DNA of 5,855 nt. It comes from Planctomycetaceae bacterium. GTDB lineage: Bacteria > Planctomycetota > Planctomycetia > Pirellulales > UBA1268. Position 1 is the stretch's first letter; every line of letters begins with the position of its first letter. The position numbers and the translations under genes were made by a program. The notes beneath the pieces were generated by a model. It had not been told where the DNA came from. It saw nothing but the letters and a program-made list of their open reading frames with translations, and did no database searches. Positions 1 to 5,855 of this stretch are shown here, piece after piece. Location: positions 1-5,855 of the forward strand of contig CANGIH010000180.1 of the NCBI GenBank assembly GCA_947453875.1. Direction: 5' to 3'.

Positions 1-1
1 G

Positions 2-763
2 CTGCCGCTGGAGCGTTTGGACGGCGTTGACCGGCGGGCCGCGGAGAAGATTCTCCGCAACCCGACGCTCTACCGCCGTCTCCCCATCGAGACTTTCAGC
101 TGCGACAGGGACCTGCTCGAATTCTCCCTCGAAAAGCCCGAGGTGGTGGTCGACATCTGGCGAGTGCTGGGCATCAGCCGGCTGTCGCTCGACCCGACGG
201 CGCCCCGCCAGTGGAGGATGAGCGATGGCTGGGGCACATCCGGCACGCTCCGCCAACTCCACCATGAGCGGACGCCGGAAGGGGGCACGCTCGTGCTCCT
301 CGGCCAGGGGGGATACACCGGTCCGTTGTCGCCGCAGCCCCTTTCGGGCTCCTGCCTGCTGCTGGTTCGCTACCGCCCCACCTCCGCGGGGCAGGACGGT
401 GCGCCTCGCCATACGATGCAGGTCGACGCCTTCCTCGATGCCGATGGCGTCGGGCTCGAGGTGGTCACTCGCACGCTCCAACCGCTCATCGCCCGCTCGA
501 GCGCCTCGAATCTCCACGAGATCTGTCTGTTCATGTCATCGCTGACCGCATCGGCCGCCGAGAATCCCGAGGGGGTGGCGCGATTGGCTGGCCGGATGAC
601 CAAGATCGCCCCGGCCGACCGGCAGACCTTCGCCGCGATTGCCCGCGACATCGGCACCACAGCCCCGCCGGCTGTCGATTCGATCGCCGCGGAGAAACTC
701 CCGGCGAAACTCGCATCACGCTGGTTGCCGGCACGGCAACTCGAGGCGGAAAGGATCCGCTGA
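2..763 (+). CDS. Conserved planctomycete protein of unknown function (5' end outside window)
   Basis: The open frame runs in from the left edge, so the N-terminus is missing; a TTG at 17 is in frame, but the frame continues upstream as LPLER and homologues as I remember them have similar residues there, so I treat it as partial (253 residues visible, TGA at 761-763). Visible landmarks are a 'NPTLYRRLP' segment near residues 20-28, a hydrophobic 'PEVVVDIWRVLGIS' block near 46-59, a 'DGWGTSGTL' segment near 75-83, a 'GGYTGPL...GSCLLLVRY' stretch near 103-124 and a helical C-terminal half. The PEVVVDIW block followed by a DG.GT segment and a 'GPL...G.C.LL' strand matches a family I recall from planctomycete genomes, with no assigned function. 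No catalytic motif is evident. Homologues often carry a signal peptide, so an exported or periplasmic place is possible but cannot be seen here. It is followed by a strong terminator and converges with the SH3-like gene. Confidence 0.85.
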   Translation: MPLERLDGVDRRAAEKILRNPTLYRRLPIETFSCDRDLLEFSLEKPEVVVDIWRVLGISRLSLDPTAPRQWRMSDGWGTSGTLRQLHHERTPEGGTLVLLGQGGYTGPLSPQPLSGSCLLLVRYRPTSAGQDGAPRHTMQVDAFLDADGVGLEVVTRTLQPLIARSSASNLHEICLFMSSLTASAAENPEGVARLAGRMTKIAPADRQTFAAIARDIGTTAPPAVDSIAAEKLPAKLASRWLPARQLEAERIR

Positions 764-775
764 TCGCTCGAAACA

Positions 776-836
776 CTCGTCGCCACCACGGCCGGGATAC
801 CGGGGGGATTCCCGGCCGTGGGCGGCGGGCTTTTTT
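776..836 (+). terminator. Strong intrinsic terminator between convergent genes
   Basis: Bases 787-797 pair perfectly with 810-820 (11 bp, 12-base loop). After a 2-base bulge (785-786) the stem continues with 776-784 against 821-829, including two G-T pairs, giving about 20 paired positions. One base later comes a run of six T (831-836). It lies 12 bases past the stop of the left-edge gene, so it terminates that + strand transcript. The stem could also slow transcription coming from the opposite side, but the - strand has only a three-T run just beyond the stem, so a bidirectional role is less certain. Confidence 0.85.
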
Positions 837-857
837 GAGGGAGCGATCCGCCGCCGG

Positions 858-2429
858 TCAGCGAGTCAGATCACCCTGTGCCGACGGCGGCGCCTGAGCC
901 ACTCGCGGCCGGGCCTCGGTGGCGACCAGGTACGGCCGCTTGTACTCCGGCATGTAGCCGCGGGCTCCGCGGACCGAGACCTGCTGCCCGACCAGGGGCG
1001 CGAGGTTCACCCCTGGCTGCGGATTGACGAAGACGACCACGTTGTTGTTGCCATCCACGAGGGCCCAGCGCGGCGCATCGGGGCGGCGTGAGACGACCGT
1101 TGCCAGCCGTCCTGTGGTCTCGCTGACGTCGGGGGGCGTCCAATCGGGCCGGCCGTCGGCCGAGGTGCCCCCGGGGAGGACGCCAGGACGGATCGGCCGG
1201 CTCCCCACACCGCCGAGGCTCGACCACATCGTGCCCAGTCGCAGCGGCGAGGAGTCGGTCGGTGGGCCGGCGGCGAGGGCCTGCTGCTTCGCCAGGATCG
1301 TCTCGAAGCGGGCGATGCGGGCGTCGATGGCGTCGGCGCGGAGCCGCTCAGGCGTCGATGCCGTCCGTGTGGCCGCCAGTCGCAGTCGTTCACGGAGTTG
1401 CGGAAGATTCCAGCTGTCGGACGGGCCGGCGACCGCCACCGACAACGCCAGGTCGATGTCGGTCAACTCATCCGCCGTCGAGGCCTGGGGCGCAGCCACC
1501 GCCGCCGGCGGCGGGGCCTCGAAGACCCCAGTCCCCTTCGGCAACCATCCGGCCAGCATCCGCTTGGCCTGCGGCACCGCACCGAGCGGTCGCGGATCGG
1601 AGGCTGGAAGGGGCTCGGCTGAAGCCGTGGCCTCGTTGGCTGCAAGCGCAATCGCCTCCCCCGCGGCACGGAACGATGCAATCGCGTCGGCGGTGTCGGG
1701 GCGTTCGATCGGCTCCACGACAGGCGACTGGGGCACGAACCCGGCGCCAAGCGCGGCCAGTCGAAGACCGGGCGATGACTCGAGGTCCGCCAGTCGCGCC
1801 CAGCGAAACTCCCCGGCAGGGGGCTCGACTCGCAGCCACAGCCCGGCATGCCTTCCCTTCTCGATCCGCACCCGTTCGAGCACGCGCACGCGTTCCCCCG
1901 CCTCGAGCCGCACCTGGGCGACATGTCGGAGGGCGTTGATCTGCGATCCCACCCGCGCCACCGCTCCATCGGCAACGACGACGCCGATCCGCGGGGCGCC
2001 ATTCCGTGCGCGTGGCGGCGATTCCTGCTCGGAAAGCATCTCTTCATCGACGTCGGCGGCCCGGAGCCAACTGAAGCTCCCGGCGACAGGGCGGACGGCG
2101 CACCACCCGGCGGCATCGATGGCCCAGATCTCGACCCGACTGCCACTCGTCAGTCGCTCAGTGGGATAGAAGTCGTCCCCTGGACCGGCACGGAGATAGG
2201 CGAGGTCGACCGCGACATCGACCGTCAGCGGGAGTGGCGACTCGCGATCCTCGTCCTCAGCGGCGGTCGCCATCGAGCAGACCGCGATCGAGGCCCAGAC
2301 GAGCAGCCAGAACGGCCACCTCACCGGCACCCCGACGCGGAACAGGGGAATCGCACCGACGGGCGGCGCAGGAAGCGGTCGCGTCGGCGTGCGACGCGCA
2401 CCGTGCGGCGGTGTGGCGTGAGCATCCAT
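858..2429 (-). CDS. Secreted SH3-like domain protein, planctomycete type
   Basis: From ATG at 2429 this is 523 residues. A hydrophobic segment (WPFWLLVWASIAVC, about residues 37-51) followed by an A-T-A/A site near 56-57 reads as a Sec signal peptide, so the protein is probably exported. Two SH3-like modules follow: about 68-128 (VDLAYLRAGPGDDFYPTERL... then GSRVEIW...GWCAVRP...SWLRAADV) and about 145-219 (similar pattern ending EFRWARLADL). Next is an Ala/Pro-rich linker, a helical stretch near 340-385, and a C-terminal beta-rich module near 438-508 (GRLATVVSRRPDAPRWALVD...GVNLAPLVGQQVSVRG...GYMPEYKRPYLVA). Bacterial SH3-like modules usually bind peptidoglycan or other wall polymers; binding here is inferred. 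The start is uncertain: GTG codons at 2330 and 2324 would give a shorter, more classical signal peptide, and the frame stays open to a GTG at 2660, but that would put a perfect hairpin inside the coding region. No clear ribosome binding site precedes any of them. Confidence 0.8.
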   Translation of the reverse strand: MDAHATPPHGARRTPTRPLPAPPVGAIPLFRVGVPVRWPFWLLVWASIAVCSMATAAEDEDRESPLPLTVDVAVDLAYLRAGPGDDFYPTERLTSGSRVEIWAIDAAGWCAVRPVAGSFSWLRAADVDEEMLSEQESPPRARNGAPRIGVVVADGAVARVGSQINALRHVAQVRLEAGERVRVLERVRIEKGRHAGLWLRVEPPAGEFRWARLADLESSPGLRLAALGAGFVPQSPVVEPIERPDTADAIASFRAAGEAIALAANEATASAEPLPASDPRPLGAVPQAKRMLAGWLPKGTGVFEAPPPAAVAAPQASTADELTDIDLALSVAVAGPSDSWNLPQLRERLRLAATRTASTPERLRADAIDARIARFETILAKQQALAAGPPTDSSPLRLGTMWSSLGGVGSRPIRPGVLPGGTSADGRPDWTPPDVSETTGRLATVVSRRPDAPRWALVDGNNNVVVFVNPQPGVNLAPLVGQQVSVRGARGYMPEYKRPYLVATEARPRVAQAPPSAQGDLTR

Positions 2430-2775
2430 GCCTGGAAACGCGCCCGGTATGGAAACGGCAGGTCCGGCGGGCGATCCATCGCCGACCGGCAACTCCACCG
2501 CGGAGGACCTGATCACAACCGGTGCCCGGCCCCGGCCGCGCGGCCCTCCCGATACAAACACCTCCCGAAACGCAAGCGCGTAGACGAGGCTTGGGCGACC
2601 TCGTCTACGCGCTGTGGGCAGACCGCGCTGGGCGATCCAGCCAAGGGTCTTGTAGTCCACCCGATGACGGCACTCAAGCCGCGATTCCGGATTTCACCGA
2701 GCCACCGGAAAAGAGCCGGCCGGCGCTGTCAAAACACCACCCACAAGAGGGGTCTCGCGTGGCAGGGGGGGCGGT
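2430..2775. other. Intergenic region between the dehydrogenase and SH3-like genes
   Basis: This 346-base gap lies between the dehydrogenase stop and the chosen SH3-like start. It holds the 14-bp hairpin at 2576-2612 and, if the SH3-like gene has its own transcript, that gene's promoter. I see no convincing -35/-10 pair; the stretch just past the hairpin on the - strand (TTGCGT, then TATCGG about 15 bases on) is too weak to call. The frame of the SH3-like gene stays open back to 2660, but its conceptual product there is Arg/Gly/Pro-rich and low in information, as expected of random high-GC DNA. No RNA gene or small conserved ORF is recognisable. Confidence 0.6.
2576..2612. repeat. Perfect 14-bp inverted repeat (hairpin)
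   Basis: The arms 2576-2589 (GCGCGTAGACGAGG) and 2599-2612 (CCTCGTCTACGCGC) are exact reverse complements around a 9-base loop. It is 164 bases past the dehydrogenase stop and about 150 bases before the SH3-like start. Possible roles are a terminator for the - strand operon (the downstream strand reads TTGCGTTTC, a poor T-tract), an operator, or one copy of a dispersed palindromic repeat. No second copy is seen in this window. Confidence 0.8.
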
Positions 2776-3759
2776 CTAAGAAACCTGCGCGGCCGGTGGG
2801 ACTGGCCAGGGGTGCTTCGCAAGCTGTGCCAGCGCCAGCACGAGGCTCTGTGTGCCCAACCGCTCCTGTCCTTGGGCGACGAGGGCCGTGTAGAGCGACT
2901 CGACGAGGGCCAGCCCCGGCAGCGGGAGATCGAGTCGCCGGCATTCGTCGAGCGCCAGCCGCATGTCCTTCACGAAGTGCTCCACCATGAAGCCGGGGGC
3001 GAAGTCGCCGCGGACGATCCGAGGGGCGAGATTCGAGAGCGACCACGATCCCGCGGCGCCCCCGGAGATCGCGCGGAGGGTCGTCTCCACGTCGAGCCCG
3101 GCGCGGTGCGCAAAGAGGAGCGCCTCGCACATTCCCACCATGCCGCCGGCGATCGCGATCTGATTGACGAGCTTCGTGCGTTGCCCCGCCCCGGGCCCTC
3201 CGCAGGCGACCACATTTCCCGCCACGGCGCGCCAGCACTCGGCCAGTGCCTCGAGCGGCGCTGCCTCGCCACCGACCATCACCGTGAGCGTTCCCTCGCG
3301 AGCGCCCCTGTCCCCTCCCGACACCGGTGCATCGAGGCTCCACACGGCGCGGGCCTTCGCTGCCGCATGGATCTCCACCGCCAGCATCGGCGAACTGGTC
3401 GTGTGGTCGACGAGGATCGCGCCACGCCGGAGTCCGACCATCACCCCCTGGTCACCGAACATGACCCCATGGACATCGGATGGATGCCCGACCATCACGA
3501 ACACGACATCGGCCGCGGCGGCGACCGCGGCGGGAGAATCGGCCCAGCGGCATCCACGCTCGAGCAGGAGTTCCGCCTTGGCTCTGGAGCGGGTGGTGAG
3601 GACGATCTCGAAGCCGGCCTCGCGGAGCCGGCCGACCATCGACTGCCCCATCACGCCGGTGCCGATCCAGCCGAGGGTCGTCTGGCCGGGGCGGGCCTGC
3701 ACCGGGGCATCGATCACGCCGCCACGCTCGTTCGTCACGCGGTCACTGGCTGCCATCAT
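2776..3759 (-). CDS. NAD(P)-dependent beta-hydroxyacid dehydrogenase (3-hydroxyisobutyrate dehydrogenase family)
   Basis: This 327-residue protein is a soluble cytoplasmic oxidoreductase of the HIBADH / tartronate semialdehyde reductase (GarR/GlxR) superfamily, which interconverts a beta-hydroxyacid and its semialdehyde using NAD(P). The Rossmann signature LGWIGTGVMG lies at 29-38, the substrate-binding DAPVSGG at 143-149, the GAGQRTKLVNQ segment at 190-200 with the expected catalytic Lys at 196, and FVKD with a second conserved Lys at 264. After the beta-alpha-beta NAD fold the C-terminal half is all helical, as in the family. About 28 residues precede the Rossmann strand, somewhat longer than usual; the start is supported by GAAGGAA seven bases upstream of the first of two tandem ATGs. 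TSR at 55-57, at the end of the second strand where cofactor preference is set, leans to NADP, as a hint only. The exact substrate cannot be told. It follows the membrane-protein gene by 55 bases and may share its transcript. Confidence 0.93.
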   Translation of the reverse strand: MMAASDRVTNERGGVIDAPVQARPGQTTLGWIGTGVMGQSMVGRLREAGFEIVLTTRSRAKAELLLERGCRWADSPAAVAAAADVVFVMVGHPSDVHGVMFGDQGVMVGLRRGAILVDHTTSSPMLAVEIHAAAKARAVWSLDAPVSGGDRGAREGTLTVMVGGEAAPLEALAECWRAVAGNVVACGGPGAGQRTKLVNQIAIAGGMVGMCEALLFAHRAGLDVETTLRAISGGAAGSWSLSNLAPRIVRGDFAPGFMVEHFVKDMRLALDECRRLDLPLPGLALVESLYTALVAQGQERLGTQSLVLALAQLAKHPWPVPPAAQVS

Positions 3760-3766
3760 CGTTGTG

Positions 3767-3773
3767 TTCCTTC
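3767..3773 (-). promoter_or_regulatory. Ribosome binding site of the dehydrogenase gene
   Basis: GAAGGAA on the - strand ends seven bases before ATG 3759. It is a good Shine-Dalgarno match and supports that start (or the adjacent ATG at 3756) over a later start nearer the Rossmann fold. Confidence 0.7.
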
Positions 3774-3814
3774 GTCAGTCCGACCGCGGTTCGACCGGAT
3801 CCCTCGTCACGTCG

Positions 3815-4540
3815 CTACCACCGCTCGAGCGGACGGTCGAGCACTTCCCGGAGGAGGATCACCTGCCGGACCGTGGCAGGGTTGCGGAGCATGGCCACCA
3901 GTTCCTCCGCCGCCGTCGTCACCGGGCGTGATGCAGCGGCCGTCGTCTCCGCGGCCCCGGTGCGGCGCGACAGTGGTTCGCCGGTACCGCGGGTCGCCGT
4001 GCGATCCTGCTGCGATGGCTGGATGCCGGAGGGGGAATGGGAGAGGTCGTGGGAGAAGGCATCGTCGACATGCCGGCCGATCTCGTCGGCGTGACCACCG
4101 AGCGAGCCGGGGCGTGAACGGGGCGGGGCGGCCTGGGAAGACGCCGGGGTGCCCGGTCGCGCCCCGGATCTGCCCACCGGCGCGGGAGGGCGTGGCGCCG
4201 GACGGGGGGCTTCGCGCCGGGCTTTGGCGGGTGGAACGCGGCTGCCGGCCTCCTGCTGCGCGCGGCGAAAGGCCTCGATCTGCCGATCGAGTTCGGCCCG
4301 GGCCTCGCCGGCATCCCGGGCTTCGGGCTTCAACGGAGCCGGCAGGCGGATCTCCCGCACCACCGGCCGCGGGGCGGGAGGCTGGGCGGGGTTTGCGCCG
4401 CCGCGAACGCGGCGGACGACGTTCACCACCTGCGAGACGATCCAGAAGATGAAAAACAGCAGTGGCAGCAGCGCCTCGAGCCAGTCGCCGGCTGCGGCCA
4501 CAGGGAGATAGGCGAGGAGCATGGGAGCGGAGGGGGACAT
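3815..4540 (-). CDS. FloA-linked single-pass membrane protein, function unknown
   Basis: From ATG 4540 the product is 241 residues and starts 16 bases after the floA stop; the frame extends upstream to 4681, but that would overlap the floA 3' end and add Pro-rich sequence. One membrane helix (GDWLEALLPLLFFIFWIVSQVVNVV) spans about residues 18-40, followed by basic residues, so the C-terminal part is probably cytoplasmic. Residues 48-148 are very rich in Pro, Ala and Arg and look disordered, apart from a short helix near 78-97 (EARAELDRQIEAFRRAQQEA). HADEIGRHVDDAFSHDL lies near 150-166, and the last 31 residues (AEELVAMLRNPATVRQVILLREVLDRPLERW, given here only by its ends AEEL...ERW) form a helical motif with the pattern L..NP..VRQ..LL.E.L.RP..RW. 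I recall this tail in planctomycete proteins encoded next to FloA. A role with FloA in the membrane is inferred from linkage only. Confidence 0.8.
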   Translation of the reverse strand: MSPSAPMLLAYLPVAAAGDWLEALLPLLFFIFWIVSQVVNVVRRVRGGANPAQPPAPRPVVREIRLPAPLKPEARDAGEARAELDRQIEAFRRAQQEAGSRVPPAKARREAPRPAPRPPAPVGRSGARPGTPASSQAAPPRSRPGSLGGHADEIGRHVDDAFSHDLSHSPSGIQPSQQDRTATRGTGEPLSRRTGAAETTAAASRPVTTAAEELVAMLRNPATVRQVILLREVLDRPLERW

Positions 4541-4556
4541 GGAATGAATCAACGGC

Positions 4557-5594
4557 TCACTGCCCGGCGGGCACGGGGTGGGTGGTGGTGGCTGTTCCCG
4601 AGCCGGCGATGGTGCGTCGCATGTCGGTGTCGGCCTGAAGGTTGCGGATCTTGTAGTAATCGACAATCCCCAGCCCGCCACTGGCGAGCGAATCGGCGAT
4701 CGCCCGCGGCACCTCCGCCTCCGATTCGACCAACTGCGCCCGGCTTTCCTCGATGCCGGCGATCATCTCCTGTTCTTTGGCGACGGCCATCGCCCGGCGT
4801 CCTTCGGCATTGGCCCGGGCCACCCGCGTGTCAGCCTCGGCCTGATCGGCCTGGAGGCGGGCGCCGATGTTGGCGCCAACGTCGATGTCGGCGATGTCGA
4901 TCGAGACGATCTCGAAGGCCGTGTTGGCATCGAGGCGGCGGCCGAGCACCGTCTTGGAGATGACGTCGGGGTTTTCCAGCACTTTCGTGTAGCGCTCGGC
5001 AGATCCGATCGCCGACACAATCCCCTCCCCGACGCGGGCGACGATCGTCTCCTCGGTGGCACCGCCGATGAGTTGGTTGAGGTTCGTGCGCACGGTGACC
5101 CGCGCCCGCACCTTCAACTGAATGCCGTCCTTGGCCACCGCGTCGAGCGACTCGCGGCCGCTGTTGCGCCCCGGGCAGTCGATCACCTTCGGGTAGACGC
5201 TCGTCTGCACGGCCTCGCGGACGTCGCGGCCGGCAAGATCGATGGCCGTAGCGAGCTTCCAGTCGAGTTCCTTGATCTTCGCCTTGTTGGCGGCGATCAG
5301 CGCCTGCACGACCAGCGGCACCCGCCCCCCCGCCATCGAATGCTCCTCGAGCGCCTGACGGGTGATGCCGGTGGCATCACCAAGGCCCGCCTGCACGGCC
5401 ATGATCTTGCTGCGGACGATCACGTTCGGGTTGACCTTCTTGAAGCTCATCGCCACCAGGTCGAACAGCCCGATCCCAGCGCTCGATGCATACGACTGCA
5501 ACCAGAGCCGCATGTAGCGGGCCAGAAGGGCGAGGATCAGGAGCCCGACGAAGATGAGGACAAGAAACACGATCGGCAGGATGATCGGCGGCAT
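4557..5594 (-). CDS. floA: Flotillin-like protein FloA
   Basis: A bacterial flotillin of the SPFH/prohibitin class, a membrane scaffold that marks functional membrane microdomains; in Bacillus FloA assembles into foci and affects membrane fluidity and protein complexes. The 345-residue product is close to the usual ~330. A hydrophobic N-terminal segment (about 4-25) anchors it. The FloA-type core follows: YASSAGIGLFDLVAMSFKKVNP (35-56), the Arg/Lys-rich IVRSKIMAVQAGL (59-71), GITRQALEEHSMAGGRVPLVV (76-96), AIDLAGRDVREAVQTSVYPKVIDCP (117-141), and KDGIQLKVRARVTVRTNL (155-172). An Ala/Glu-rich coiled coil (about 246-300) and the conserved SGGLGIVDYYKIRNLQADTDMR (305-326) close it. ATG 5594 is chosen because family proteins begin at this hydrophobic segment and GGGAG lies six bases upstream; an in-frame TTG at 5693 would add an unrelated Pro/Arg-rich leader. 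The membrane-protein gene follows 16 bases later. Confidence 0.97.
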   Translation of the reverse strand: MPPIILPIVFLVLIFVGLLILALLARYMRLWLQSYASSAGIGLFDLVAMSFKKVNPNVIVRSKIMAVQAGLGDATGITRQALEEHSMAGGRVPLVVQALIAANKAKIKELDWKLATAIDLAGRDVREAVQTSVYPKVIDCPGRNSGRESLDAVAKDGIQLKVRARVTVRTNLNQLIGGATEETIVARVGEGIVSAIGSAERYTKVLENPDVISKTVLGRRLDANTAFEIVSIDIADIDVGANIGARLQADQAEADTRVARANAEGRRAMAVAKEQEMIAGIEESRAQLVESEAEVPRAIADSLASGGLGIVDYYKIRNLQADTDMRRTIAGSGTATTTHPVPAGQ

Positions 5595-5600
5595 CGGCAA

Positions 5601-5605
5601 CTCCC
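5601..5605 (-). promoter_or_regulatory. Ribosome binding site of floA
   Basis: GGGAG on the - strand lies six bases before ATG 5594. It fixes the floA start at the hydrophobic N-terminus and argues against the longer TTG-initiated frame from 5693. Confidence 0.6.
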
Positions 5606-5689
5606 GACGGAGCCAGACAGGCCCCGGGCGGCGAACGGCGAGGAACGGGAACGACGTCGAGTCCAGCCTTGTTCCGGGGTGGGTGACAG

Positions 5690-5855
5690 TCAAGCATCCG
5701 GGGCGTCGAGAGCGTCAAATTCGAATGTCTCGAGCGTCGGAGACAGCCTGTCAGTCGCTTCCCGCAGCGGTTTTTCCGGCAGATCGGGTCGTACCGCCGG
5801 TTCGGGGCGAGCCCCGCTCGCCGGCCTGGTGACCGGTTTCCCTGCGATCGGCACC
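5690..5855 (-). CDS. C-terminal end of an unidentified protein upstream of floA (possibly NfeD-like)
   Basis: A - strand frame enters from the right edge and ends with TGA at 5690-5692, giving 54 residues: it begins VPIAGKPVTRP, passes through a Pro/Arg/Glu-rich middle (ARPEPAVRPDLPEKPLREA) and ends with an acidic LETFEFDALDAPDA tail. The acidic, aromatic-punctuated end looks like a real protein C-terminus rather than random frame. Its stop is 95 bases from the floA ATG, on the same strand. In many bacteria, planctomycetes included, floA is preceded by genes for NfeD-family membrane proteases or OB-fold proteins; the tail would fit the region after an NfeD OB domain, but no NfeD motif is visible, so the family is inferred from position only. 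The start and most of the gene lie outside the window. Confidence 0.55.
   Translation of the reverse strand, partial: VPIAGKPVTRPASGARPEPAVRPDLPEKPLREATDRLSPTLETFEFDALDAPDA

Noticed and set aside
1024..2169. Long + strand open frame (381 codons) opposite the SH3-like gene
   Set aside because: It is antisense to a gene with a signal peptide and recognisable domains; its product is Ser/Arg/Ala-rich low-complexity sequence, the usual shadow of high-GC coding DNA.
2631..2648. 18-base segment matching 16 of 18 bases at 3661-3678 (both could encode TLGWI on the - strand), suggesting a duplicated dehydrogenase start
   Set aside because: The similarity stops on both sides, and a match this short with two differences is expected by chance in a GC-rich window of this size.
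2430..2660. N-terminal extension of the SH3-like gene back to GTG 2660
   Set aside because: It would place the perfect hairpin inside coding sequence and put about 110 Arg/Pro/Gly-rich residues before the signal peptide.
2700..2775. Possible terminator right after the dehydrogenase stop
   Set aside because: Only 4-5 bp stems (for example CCAC/GTGG before GTTTTG on the - strand) can be drawn; too weak to call.
2812..4452. Long + strand open frame (546 codons) opposite the dehydrogenase and membrane-protein genes
   Set aside because: It spans two well-supported - strand genes and the gap between them, and its product is Arg/Gly/Pro/His-rich without any domain; it is an antisense artefact of base composition.
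5595..5693. FloA extended to the TTG at 5693, overlapping the upstream stop
   Set aside because: The added residues are unlike any FloA N-terminus, while ATG 5594 has a ribosome binding site and starts exactly at the membrane anchor.

Overview
This high-GC (G/C-rich third codon positions) 5.9 kb window looks like chromosomal DNA from a planctomycete, most likely of the Pirellula/Rhodopirellula side. The reasons are protein-level: a left-edge protein of a family I know only from planctomycetes, a FloA flotillin followed by a small membrane protein ending in a 'NP.TVRQ.ILL.E.L.RP..RW'-type motif that I associate with planctomycete flotillin neighbours, and a secreted SH3-like protein with a C-terminal module of planctomycete character. 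These assignments come from memory of the families, not from a search.

Layout. The + strand carries one gene, cut off by the left edge (2-763), which ends in a strong intrinsic terminator (776-836). Everything to its right is on the - strand and is read right to left: the last 54 residues of an unidentified protein (5690-5855), then floA (4557-5594), a 241-aa single-pass membrane protein (3815-4540), an NAD(P)-binding beta-hydroxyacid dehydrogenase (2776-3759), a 346-base non-coding gap with a perfect 14-bp hairpin (2576-2612), and a secreted SH3-like protein (858-2429). The gap between floA and the membrane-protein gene is 16 bases, and 55 bases separate that gene from the dehydrogenase gene, so these three could be one transcript. 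The SH3-like gene is probably its own unit. The SH3-like gene and the left-edge gene converge on the terminator.

How the genes may work together. FloA is a membrane scaffold protein; the tightly linked membrane protein is a candidate partner, and the truncated upstream gene sits where an NfeD-type flotillin partner often lies, although the visible tail does not prove that. The dehydrogenase is a soluble metabolic enzyme with no evident link to the flotillin. No mobile element, CRISPR array, RNA gene or defence system is visible. This is mostly an ordinary core-genome region; the uncharacterised planctomycete-type proteins are the most interesting content.
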